From: CBFGRV01 sp965651265
Lineage (GTDB): Bacteria; Bacteroidota; Rhodothermia; Rhodothermales; VXPQ01
DNA length: 12,395 nucleotides
NCBI GenBank assembly: GCA_965651265.1
Contig: CBFGRV010000080.1
Span: 1-12,395 of the forward strand
Reading direction: 5' to 3'
The position numbers and the translations under genes were made by a program. The first letter of the stretch is position 1, and each line of letters begins with the position of its first letter. Shown piece by piece: positions 5,627 through 12,395 of this stretch. The notes beneath the pieces are model-generated. The model worked only from the letters and a program-made list of their open reading frames with translations, was not told the DNA's origin and made no database searches.

Positions 5627-6613
5627 TCATCGTACGCGCCGCATCGACATTGTCAGCCAGCAGCCCGTGACATAGCGGTGGAGTAGGTTCAGCGCGATTT
5701 CTGCCAGATTTACATCGTACTGCATCTCAAAGGTTTGCGGGCCGCGACCGTGAAACTCGTTGTGATGCGCTCGGCATAGGGGCACGCATCCGAAATCACT
5801 CGGCTTTACGCCCACGCCTCGGCGGCCAAGCGCGTGATGAGGCTCTGCAGGGTGCGCGCAAACGACGCACGGATACGAGCCTACGAACGTCAAATATTCG
5901 CTGCTGCGGGGCGACCGACGACTCGTATCACCGAGCAGTTGAAGGCCAAGAATGCTCTGCCGCATAGCTTCGAGTACGCCTGCGGCCTCCTCATTTCCTT
6001 CGTGGGCACGAATGATGATGCGTTCGATGGCCTCCACGGCGCGCTCGGCATCGTGATAGTCGCGCCTATCCGCCTCTTCCCGGCCTATCACGTCGGGATT
6101 GTTTCGACCACCGAGCAGATCTCGCTGCACATCATACCAGTACACCGGCCGCTCGTATAGCAGCTTTATCTGATCGATCCACCGGAGATAGGCCGCGACG
6201 TCACCTCCCATGACATCGTAGAGCTTCAAGCACTCGTAAAGGGAGGACTTGCTCAGCCGAATTCCATAATCCCGATGGAGAAGCTCTACGATCTGATCGA
6301 TCGTTTTTCGTCGCATCCCGCGCTGCGCACGAGTATGGCGAAGAACGTAACCCATCCACCACTTCAGCTTGAGGCGGTAATCCTCGATCGATTCGAGGCC
6401 TCCATGGATGCGCGAAATTATTTGGGCCGCCTGCGTGACTGTATAAGGCCCTGCGGGGAGGCGAGAGACCTCTAACACCTCCAGCTTGAGAGGCTGGCCT
6501 GGTGTCGGAGACCGAGCTCCGGCTTGGTCGAAGGATTGAAGAGGACGTGGAACGATCACCGTCGAGGTCCAGACTGCTGAATAGGACGCCTCGGTACCGG
6601 CGCCCTTCAACAC
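5627..6613 (-). CDS. HNH endonuclease-domain protein (DUF968-like C-terminus), otherwise unrecognised
   Basis: 328 residues. The C-terminal part (about 238-315) is an HNH/zinc nuclease-like module: CVVC at 249-252, PHHALGRRGVG at 258-268, KPSD at 270-273, then VPLCRAHHNEFHGRG at 277-291. The two Cys pairs/Cys-His would hold zinc and His259/260, Asn285 and His288 would form the HNH site. The HH-G-G-KPSD-PLC-HH-H pattern is typical of phage and mobile-element HNH proteins of the DUF968 kind. Residues about 80-145 (KWWMGYVL, then TIDQIVELLHRDYGIRLSK) look like a helix-turn-helix or DUF1016-N-like module; this is a tentative resemblance. The first 55 residues are Pro-rich and unremarkable. The start used is GTG at 6613; TTG at 6610 is equally possible, and no ribosome site is clear. 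It stands alone, flanked by repeat arrays on both sides, with no methylase, integrase or phage gene. DNA cleavage is likely from the family; biological role unknown. Confidence 0.75.
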   Translation of the reverse strand: MLKGAGTEASYSAVWTSTVIVPRPLQSFDQAGARSPTPGQPLKLEVLEVSRLPAGPYTVTQAAQIISRIHGGLESIEDYRLKLKWWMGYVLRHTRAQRGMRRKTIDQIVELLHRDYGIRLSKSSLYECLKLYDVMGGDVAAYLRWIDQIKLLYERPVYWYDVQRDLLGGRNNPDVIGREEADRRDYHDAERAVEAIERIIIRAHEGNEEAAGVLEAMRQSILGLQLLGDTSRRSPRSSEYLTFVGSYPCVVCAHPAEPHHALGRRGVGVKPSDFGCVPLCRAHHNEFHGRGPQTFEMQYDVNLAEIALNLLHRYVTGCWLTMSMRRVR

Positions 6614-6666
6614 TAGACACTTCAGAGCGGGATTTATAACCTCGGACGACCCAGATTCTTTGGATT

Positions 6667-6862
6667 CCCGGAGAAACGACCACTCTACCTCTCCAACAGG
6701 TCGAGCGGGGTGCCGCCCGGAGAAACGGCCACTCTACTTCTCCAATCGGTCGAGCGGGGTGCCGCCCGGAGAAACGATCACTCTACCTCTCCAACCGGTC
6801 TAGCAGGGTGCCGTCCGGAGAAACGACCGCTCTACCCATCCAACCGCTCGAGCAGGGTGCCG
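6667..6862. repeat. Four tandem 49-bp units copied from the 3' end of the TolC-like gene
   Basis: Units start at 6667, 6716, 6765 and 6814 with an exact 49-bp period, recognised by GGAGAAACG at 6670, 6719, 6768 and 6817. The unit at 6814-6862 contains the real end of the TolC-like gene. On the minus strand the other three each keep a nine-residue tail and stop codon: GTLLDRLER, GTPLDRLEK and GTPLDLLER, against GTLLERLDG in the gene. The TAG stops fall at 6832, 6734, 6783 and 6685, exactly 49 bases apart. The three extra copies also contain an inverted repeat GGAGA...TCTCC bracketing the stop codon, which is weaker in the genuine gene end. The copies have no start codon and are not genes. The remaining gap, 6614-6666, upstream of the HNH gene has an AT-rich patch (TTTATAA, 6633-6639) that may belong to its promoter; nothing else is seen. 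Confidence 0.9.
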
Positions 6863-8133
6863 CTCAGGAGCAGAAGCTCCGTCTGCGCCTGGGCCGCCTC
6901 GAATTGGGCCGTGATGTAGCGGAGCTCTGCGCTCGTGTAGGCGCTCTGAACCTCGCGGAGCTCGACCGAGGTGATGGTGCCCACGCGGAACTGCTCCAGC
7001 GCCACCTCGACGTTGAATCCGGCCAGCGCCACGTTTTCGCGCTCGAGGTCGACGTGTTGGAGCCTGTTGGTATAGCTCTGATATGCGGTCTCGAGCCGCG
7101 TCAGCACCTCGGTACGTGCATCCTCGAGTACCAACTGGCTGTTCCTCAGGGCGATATCCGCATTCTGCAGTCGCCGCCGGCGATTGAAGCCATCGAAAAT
7201 ACCCCAGGATGCCGAAATCCCGTAGTTCAGCCCTGGAGGGCGGCCGGAGGGGAGCCCAAGCTCGGATGTCAGATCATTGAAGGCGTATCCTGCCGTGAGC
7301 CCGATCGTAGGGAGCCGCTCGGCGCGAGCCTCCGCCTTCACGAGCTCCGCCGTTTCGCGCGCCTGTGTTGCGACGGCCAGCGTTCTGTTGTTTCGCAACG
7401 CCTGCAAGCGCACGGCCTCCAGCGTCAGTGACCGGTCGATCACGATCGTGTCGGCGACCGTGAAGTCGAAGTCGCCGTCGCGTGCAAGAAGCCGCTTGAA
7501 CGAGGCCTTCGCGTTGGCCAACTCGACCTCCTGCCGAAGCAGCTCCGCGCGGTCGGCGTTCAAATCGACACGCGCGCGGCGCACCTCCAACTCCGAAGCC
7601 GATCCCAGATCGCGACGAAGCTCGGCGATCCGGTGCCGCTCCTCGGACACCTCGACGGCATCGAGCAGAACCTCCAGCTGCTGCTGCCGCCGGACGAGAT
7701 CGTAGTAGGCTACCACGACGTCGGCCAGGACGGACTCCATCGTGCGCTCGGCCGACCGCTCGATCAGCTCCAGCTCCGAACCCAGCCTCCGGTATGTGGC
7801 GAAGCGGCCCCCGCCATCGAAGATCGTCGTGCTGAGGTCCATCGACAGATCTACGGTGCTCGCCGTGGCGAACGATCCGCCGTCGTCCGAGAAATTCCCG
7901 AAGGCGCGCCGGCTCTGATTCGCGTTCAGCGAGAGCGTCGGCAGAAATCCGGCATTGCCGATCGAATAATCATTCTCCGCCATCCGCACCTCATTGTCCG
8001 CGATCCGGATGGCGTAGTTGTTCTCCCGCGCCAGGCGGATGGCCTCGCTGAGCGACAGCTCCGGCTGCGCCGCGGCCGCACCTGCCATCCACACACCCAC
8101 AAACAGGATGGAGAGCGTTCGCGCAATCATCAT
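6832..8133 (-). CDS. TolC-family outer-membrane efflux channel
   Basis: 433 residues; forms the trimeric outer-membrane/periplasmic tunnel that takes substrate from the adaptor-RND complex encoded just upstream. Residues 1-22 are a Sec signal peptide ending AAAA before Gln23; there is no lipobox Cys, unlike OprM/NodT-type lipoproteins. Two outer-membrane efflux (OEP) repeats are visible, roughly 25-220 and 235-427, each with the internal repeat landmark LPTLSL (64-69) and LPTIGL (274-279), strand pairs with FDGGGR (105-110) and FDGFNR (313-318), and long amphipathic helices. The C-terminal helix pattern QFRVGTITSVEL (381-392) and LLLSGTLL (421-428) is typical. Its ATG overlaps the pump gene's stop by ATGA, so the two are translationally coupled. 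It is the last gene of the operon; its 3' end is duplicated in the tandem array downstream. No regulator is present in the window. Confidence 0.93.
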   Translation of the reverse strand: MMIARTLSILFVGVWMAGAAAAQPELSLSEAIRLARENNYAIRIADNEVRMAENDYSIGNAGFLPTLSLNANQSRRAFGNFSDDGGSFATASTVDLSMDLSTTIFDGGGRFATYRRLGSELELIERSAERTMESVLADVVVAYYDLVRRQQQLEVLLDAVEVSEERHRIAELRRDLGSASELEVRRARVDLNADRAELLRQEVELANAKASFKRLLARDGDFDFTVADTIVIDRSLTLEAVRLQALRNNRTLAVATQARETAELVKAEARAERLPTIGLTAGYAFNDLTSELGLPSGRPPGLNYGISASWGIFDGFNRRRRLQNADIALRNSQLVLEDARTEVLTRLETAYQSYTNRLQHVDLERENVALAGFNVEVALEQFRVGTITSVELREVQSAYTSAELRYITAQFEAAQAQTELLLLSGTLLERLDG

Positions 8134-11100
8134 CCAACCACCTCTTGCGTGACGGGCCGAATGGTTTCCACCTCGTCGGCCGCTCCAAACCCGTCGCCAC
8201 TCTGGGCCAGAGTCAATCGCGCCTTACGGGACGTCAAATAGGTATACATGACCGGGATGACGTACAGCGTGAACATCGTTCCGACGACGAGGCCGCCGAT
8301 GACGGCGATGCCCATCGGCTTGCGGCTTTCCGCTCCGGCGCCGAGCGCAGCAGCAATCGGGAGGATGCCCAGAATGGTCGAGAACGTCGTCATCAGGATT
8401 GGGCGGAAACGCTGAGCCGCCGCGTCGCGTGCAGCGTCCATGATGCTGCGTCCGGCTGCACGCCTCTGGTTGGCAAATTCCACAATCAGGATGGCGTTCT
8501 TGGTGACCAACCCGACCAGCATCACGATGCCGATCTGGCTGAAGATGTTGAGGCTCTGATTGAAGTACCAGAGGAAGAGCAGCGCGCCTGCCAGCGCGAG
8601 CGGCACGGAGAGCAGGATGATGAGCGGATCGCGGAAGCTCTCGAATTGTGCGGCGAGCACGAGGTATATGAGTATGAGGGCCAGGAGAAAAACGAACATC
8701 ACGCCGCCGGAGCTCTCGACATAATCCCGTGACGCGCCGGCGAGGGCTGTCGAAAAGGATTCATCCAGCACGTCCGCCGCGATGCGGTCCATCGCCTCGA
8801 TGCCATCCGCTACCGTGAAGCCCGGGTTGAGCTGCGCCGAGACGGTGGCCGAGACGTAGCGGTTGAAGCGATACAGCTGCGGCGGCGAGCTTTCCTCGCG
8901 CACATCTACCAGATTGTCCAGCAGCACGGGCATCCCGTTGGCGGCGCGCACGTACAGGCTCCGGAGGTCGAGCGTCTGGCTACGGCTCTCTCGATCCACG
9001 TGGCCGATGACCTCGTATTGCTGCCCGTTGCGGATGAAGTATCCCAGCCGCTGCTCGCTGAGGGCCAACTGCAGTGTCTGCGCCACATCGAGCACAGAGA
9101 CGCCCATGCTCTCGGCACGCTCGCGGTTGATGGAGACCTGGAGCTCGGGCTTGTTGAATTTCAGATCCACATCCGCGAAGGCGAACACGGGATCCTGGTT
9201 GGCCCGATCCAGAAACTCGGGGATCACGTCGATCAGCTTCTGGAGGTTCGGCGCCTGAAGCACGTACTGCACGGGGAGGCCGCCGAAGCGTCCCACAGAG
9301 ATGGTCTCCTCCTGTGAAACGAAGACGCGCGCACCCGTCAGCGTGGCGACGCGCCTCATGAGTCCATCCACAATTTGCTGCTGCGATCGCTGGCGCTGGT
9401 CCGGCTTGCTCAATATCACGAACGCGAATCCCGAATTGACCGATCCCGCCGCTCCCCAGCCGGGCGAGGTCACGGAGATGATGGCGTTGCCCTCCGGCAC
9501 CTCATCTTGCACGGTCGCGATGAGGCGCTGCATATAGGTATCCATATACTCGAATGTGACCCCTTCCGGAGCCGACGCGAACATCCTCACGCTGCTCCGA
9601 TCCTCGAGGGGAGCCAGTTCCGAAGGCAAGATGTTGAAGAAGAGCACGATCATGCCGGCGGCGAGCGCCATCAGCGCGAACGCCCTCCAACGATGCTCCA
9701 TAAAGCCCGCCAGCGAGCGGCGATACGCGCCCGTCAGCTTGACGAAGAACGGCTCCGTCTTTTCGTAGAACCACGGATGCCGATCGCGCCGCTTGAGCAG
9801 CCGCGTAGCCAGCATCGGCGTGAGGGTCAGCGCCACGAACGAGGATATGATCACGGCGCCGGCCAGCACGACCCCGAACTCCCGAAACAGCCGGCCCACG
9901 AGGCCGCCGAGAAACAGGATGGGCAGGAAGACCGTGACGAGCGCCAGTGTCGTGGCGATGACGGCGAAGAAGATTTCGCGCGTGCCCTCGACACCGGCTT
10001 TGACGGGCTCTTCGCCCCTCTCGACACGCACGTAGATGTTCTCGAGCACGACGATGGCGTCATCCACCACGATTCCGACGGCCAGCACGATGGCCAGAAG
10101 CGTGAGCACGTTGATGGAGAAGCCCATCAGGTACATCACGAAGAACGCGCCGATCAGGGCCACGGGGATGACGAGGACCGGAATGACCGTAGTGCGCCAA
10201 TCGCGCAGGAACAGAAAGATGACGAGTACGACGAGCAAGAACGCCATGAACACCGTCTCCTGCACTTCTGCGATGCTGGCGCGCACCTGCTCGGTGTTGT
10301 CGAATCCGATTCCCAGCTCCAGATCCGGCGGGATATCCTTCTTGATCTCCTCGACGCGCTCGTAGAATTCATCCACGATGGCGATGTAGTTGGCGCCCGG
10401 CAGCGGGCGCAGCACGACGCCCACCATCGGCTCCCCATCGCGCATGAGCACGCTACGCTCGTTCTGGGCGCCGAGCCGCACGGTTCCGACGTCGCGGAAT
10501 CTCACGATGCGCGAGCCGTCCTGCTTGAGGATGAGATTCTCGAAATCGGCCACCGTGGCTAGGCGGCCCATGGTGCGGACGGTCAGCTCGACGTCGGCCC
10601 CTTCGATGCGGCCGCTGGGCAGCTCGACATTCGCCCGCCGGAGCGCATTCTGCACGTCGAGCGGCGTGAGGCTGTAGGCGGCCAGCTTCTGCGGGTTGAT
10701 CGACAGCCGCATCGCGTAGCGCTTCTCGCCCCAGATGTCGACCTGGCTCACGCCGGGGATGGTCTGAAGCCGCTCCTTGAAGATGTTGTCGGCGAGCTCG
10801 CTGAGCTCCAGCAGGTCGCGCCGGTCGCTCTTCACGTTCAGGAAGACGAGCGGCTGCCCGTCGGCGTCGGCCTTCGACACGGTGGGCGGCTCGACGTCCG
10901 GCGGCAGCACGCGCATGGCCCGCGAGACGCGGTCGCGCACGTCGTTGGCCGCACGCTCCAGGTCGGTGCCCAGGTTGAACTCGACCGTGATGGTGGATCG
11001 CCCCTCGCGGCTCACCGACGTCAGCGTCCGAATGCCGTCGATCCCGTTGATGGATTCTTCGAGGGGCTCCGTGATCTGCGCGTCGATGACATCCGCGTTC

Positions 11101-11261
11101 GCGCCGCGATAAACGGTGCTCACACTGATGATCGGCGGATCCACGGCCGGGTACTCGCGCACTCCCAGAAAGAAAAAGCCGATCACGCCGAAAATGACGA
11201 TGGCCACGGACATGACCGTCGCCATGACCGGCCGCCGAATGCTCAGTGAATAGAGGCTCAT
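8130..11261 (-). CDS. RND-family multidrug efflux pump, inner-membrane transporter (AcrB/MexB type)
   Basis: 1043 residues, the standard size for a hydrophobe/amphiphile efflux RND pump. It exchanges protons for drugs or other amphiphiles and passes them into the TolC-like channel. Visible: the N-terminal MSLYSLSIRRPVMATV block and first membrane helix (11-34), periplasmic porter region (about 40-335), helices 2-6 around 336-490 with the proton-relay pair Asp400/Asp401 in IVVDDAIVVLEN, a second porter half (about 555-850), and helices 8-12 with Lys921 in GLVTKNAILIVEFA and the RFRPILMT block at 951-958. All key relay residues are kept. ITEPLEESINGIDGIRTL at 63-80 and LPPDVEPPTVSKADAD at 119-134 resemble Bacteroidota pumps. 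A CzcA-type metal pump is less likely, since the DDAIVVLEN helix-4 pattern is the HAE-1 form. It starts 58 bases after the adaptor stop and overlaps the channel gene. The exported substrate cannot be read from sequence. Confidence 0.96.
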   Translation of the reverse strand: MSLYSLSIRRPVMATVMSVAIVIFGVIGFFFLGVREYPAVDPPIISVSTVYRGANADVIDAQITEPLEESINGIDGIRTLTSVSREGRSTITVEFNLGTDLERAANDVRDRVSRAMRVLPPDVEPPTVSKADADGQPLVFLNVKSDRRDLLELSELADNIFKERLQTIPGVSQVDIWGEKRYAMRLSINPQKLAAYSLTPLDVQNALRRANVELPSGRIEGADVELTVRTMGRLATVADFENLILKQDGSRIVRFRDVGTVRLGAQNERSVLMRDGEPMVGVVLRPLPGANYIAIVDEFYERVEEIKKDIPPDLELGIGFDNTEQVRASIAEVQETVFMAFLLVVLVIFLFLRDWRTTVIPVLVIPVALIGAFFVMYLMGFSINVLTLLAIVLAVGIVVDDAIVVLENIYVRVERGEEPVKAGVEGTREIFFAVIATTLALVTVFLPILFLGGLVGRLFREFGVVLAGAVIISSFVALTLTPMLATRLLKRRDRHPWFYEKTEPFFVKLTGAYRRSLAGFMEHRWRAFALMALAAGMIVLFFNILPSELAPLEDRSSVRMFASAPEGVTFEYMDTYMQRLIATVQDEVPEGNAIISVTSPGWGAAGSVNSGFAFVILSKPDQRQRSQQQIVDGLMRRVATLTGARVFVSQEETISVGRFGGLPVQYVLQAPNLQKLIDVIPEFLDRANQDPVFAFADVDLKFNKPELQVSINRERAESMGVSVLDVAQTLQLALSEQRLGYFIRNGQQYEVIGHVDRESRSQTLDLRSLYVRAANGMPVLLDNLVDVREESSPPQLYRFNRYVSATVSAQLNPGFTVADGIEAMDRIAADVLDESFSTALAGASRDYVESSGGVMFVFLLALILIYLVLAAQFESFRDPLIILLSVPLALAGALLFLWYFNQSLNIFSQIGIVMLVGLVTKNAILIVEFANQRRAAGRSIMDAARDAAAQRFRPILMTTFSTILGILPIAAALGAGAESRKPMGIAVIGGLVVGTMFTLYVIPVMYTYLTSRKARLTLAQSGDGFGAADEVETIRPVTQEVVG

Positions 11262-11319
11262 GCGCGGGTTCGTTTTCGGCTGGATGGAGTCATGGTCGAC
11301 CGCGGCGACTCAGGCGCAT

Positions 11320-12395
11320 TCAATTGGCCGCTGCTTCAGCCGGAACGACGGTCGTGACCGTCTCGAGGCCCAACGTATTCTCGACCGTCACGTCCACGGG
11401 CACGCCCGTGCGGGCCAGCTGGAGTCCGGACGTGAGCACGGTATCGCCCTGCGCCAGGCCGCTTAGGATCTGGACCACGGAGTCCGTGCGGATGCCCGTT
11501 TCGACCGAACGCTCCTCGACCGCGCCGTTCCTCGCGACGAACACCTTCTTGCCCCCGAGCTCAGGAACGACGGCGATCGCCGGCACGGTGAGCGTCTCCT
11601 CATGTTCCGCCAGCACCAGCTCGATGTCGGCGAAGGCGCCCGGCGTCAGCCGGCCGTCGCGGTTCGGGCTCGTCGCACGGATCTGCAGCGTGCGCGTGCT
11701 CTCGTCGATTCGCGGCTCGACAGCGTACACCGTGCCCTCGTAGCGCTCGGTCGAGCCTGCGACGCTGAAATGCAGGATGCTTCCCGGGCCCACCTGTCCG
11801 GCGTATTTTTCCGGCAGCGAAAAATCGATCTTGATCGGCGAGACATCCTGCAGGGATGCGATGCGCGATTGCGGGGTGATGTAGCTGCCCTCGCTCACGT
11901 GCCGGAGGCCGAGCCTGCCGGCGAACGGCGCGCGCACTTCCGTCTTGGCGATCCGCGCCTCATTGAGAGCGAGCTCGGCCTCGAGAACGCGGAGCTCGTT
12001 TTGCGTCAGATCAAACTCCTCCTGGCTGACGCCGCCTTTCTCGAGGAGCACGCGGTGCCGCTCCACTTGCTGCTCGGCCAGTCCGATGCGCGACCGAATG
12101 CGCTCGCGCTCGGCGATCAGCTCGGCATCATTGATCTTGAGCAGAAGCTGCCCGGCCTCCACGTACGAGCCCTCCTGGAAGAGCACGGCCGTCACCTTCC
12201 CCGATGCCTCCGCCGCGAGCTCCACCTCCTCGTTTGCACGGAGCGTGCCCGTCGTGAGCACGCGCTCCTGCAGACGCTCCGGCGTCGTCATGTGCGCCGT
12301 CACGCTGAGCGGTCCCTGGCTGCGCTGTGCCGTGGCGGCGCCGCTGCTGCCCTTGAGGTCCAGCTTCGGCCACGCCAGGGCGGCCACAGCTACTA
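11320..12395 (-). CDS. Periplasmic adaptor (membrane fusion) protein of the RND efflux system, start outside the window
   Basis: HlyD/AcrA-type adaptor that bridges the RND pump and the TolC-like channel. The frame is still open at the window end; the first visible codons (Val-Ala-Val-Ala-Ala-Leu-Ala-Trp) look like the end of a membrane anchor or signal peptide, so the GTG at 12387 is unlikely to be the true start. Counting from that GTG, the order is: lipoyl half-domain about 56-86 (SGKVTAVLFQEGSYVEAGQ), coiled-coil hairpin about 88-147 rich in Glu/Arg/Leu, second lipoyl half 148-178 (VRAPFAGRLG), beta-barrel about 185-260 (FSLPEKYAGQ, TRTLQIRA, LTPGAFADIEL), then the membrane-proximal domain about 265-335 (LTVPAIAVVPELGGKKVFV, LSGLAQGDTVLTSGLQL). 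All domains are complete. The stop lies 58 bases before the pump ATG, consistent with one operon transcribed adaptor, pump, channel. The promoter lies outside the window. Confidence 0.94.
   Translation of the reverse strand, partial: VAVAALAWPKLDLKGSSGAATAQRSQGPLSVTAHMTTPERLQERVLTTGTLRANEEVELAAEASGKVTAVLFQEGSYVEAGQLLLKINDAELIAERERIRSRIGLAEQQVERHRVLLEKGGVSQEEFDLTQNELRVLEAELALNEARIAKTEVRAPFAGRLGLRHVSEGSYITPQSRIASLQDVSPIKIDFSLPEKYAGQVGPGSILHFSVAGSTERYEGTVYAVEPRIDESTRTLQIRATSPNRDGRLTPGAFADIELVLAEHEETLTVPAIAVVPELGGKKVFVARNGAVEERSVETGIRTDSVVQILSGLAQGDTVLTSGLQLARTGVPVDVTVENTLGLETVTTVVPAEAAAN

Noticed and set aside
5344..5686. Several overlapping short open frames on both strands with repeated peptides such as LSRRLDK and VQTPGQ
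   Set aside because: They arise from translating the palindromic repeat in different frames; none has a ribosome site or non-repeat sequence of its own.
6201..6683. A 160-codon minus-strand frame overlapping the HNH gene start
   Set aside because: Overlaps the conserved helical region of the HNH gene in another frame; Ser/Arg-rich with no recognisable motif.
6808..7431. A 207-codon plus-strand frame opposite the TolC-like gene
   Set aside because: Its start lies in the 49-bp repeat and it mirrors the channel's conserved coding frame; no family resemblance.
9375..10562. A 395-codon open frame antisense to the RND pump gene
   Set aside because: Product is an unnatural His/Asp/Glu/Arg-rich string mirroring membrane-helix codons of the pump; a shadow frame.
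11320..12387. Treating GTG 12387 as the true start of the adaptor gene
   Set aside because: The frame remains open to the window end and the residues there look like the end of a hydrophobic anchor, so the start most likely lies outside.

Overview
This is a high-GC bacterial window of about 12.4 kb, by eye near 60% GC. It looks chromosomal, Gram-negative and FCB-like (Bacteroidota/Rhodothermota, with Gemmatimonadota a possible alternative). The evidence for that is an outer-membrane beta-barrel gene, a complete adaptor/RND/TolC operon whose RND pump has a Bacteroidota-style N-terminus, and an unusual kinase-like/Omp85 fusion of a type I associate mainly with Bacteroidota. The lineage call is inference from protein resemblance, not from a marker gene.

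Layout, left to right. (1) 1-472, minus: the 5' part of a GH1 beta-glucosidase that runs off the window. (2) 473-657: a divergent intergenic region with a small perfect palindrome. (3) 658-1818, plus: xylose isomerase, xylA, with every active-site residue present. (4) 1977-4604, plus: a secreted 875-residue outer-membrane protein with a kinase-like N-terminal domain, a Gly/Asp-rich middle and an Omp85-type barrel. (5) 4605-4856: an intergenic region with five tandem 22-bp units. (6) 4857-5300, plus: a small bacterioferritin-like di-iron protein without the heme methionine. (7) 5301-5626: a convergent intergenic region with four tandem hairpin units of 51-52 bp. (8) 5627-6613, minus: a stand-alone protein with a C-terminal HNH nuclease domain. 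(9) 6614-6831: four tandem 49-bp units built from the 3' end of the next gene. (10) 12395-6832, minus: a tripartite efflux operon in the order adaptor, RND pump, TolC-type channel. The pump and channel genes overlap by ATGA; the adaptor begins outside the window.

How the genes work together. GH1 and XylA are a divergent pair that fits use of plant-type sugars: glycoside release, then xylose to xylulose. The efflux operon is self-contained and should export small hydrophobic or toxic compounds from periplasm or inner membrane to the outside. The ferritin-like and HNH genes are single convergent genes with no visible partners.

The least ordinary part is 4.6-6.9 kb. Three consecutive intergenic regions each hold a different short-period tandem array (22, 51 and 49 bp), each close behind a stop codon. 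Two of the arrays contain recognisable copies of the tail, including the stop codon, of the gene they follow. I see no CRISPR array, IS element, tRNA, rRNA or integrase.
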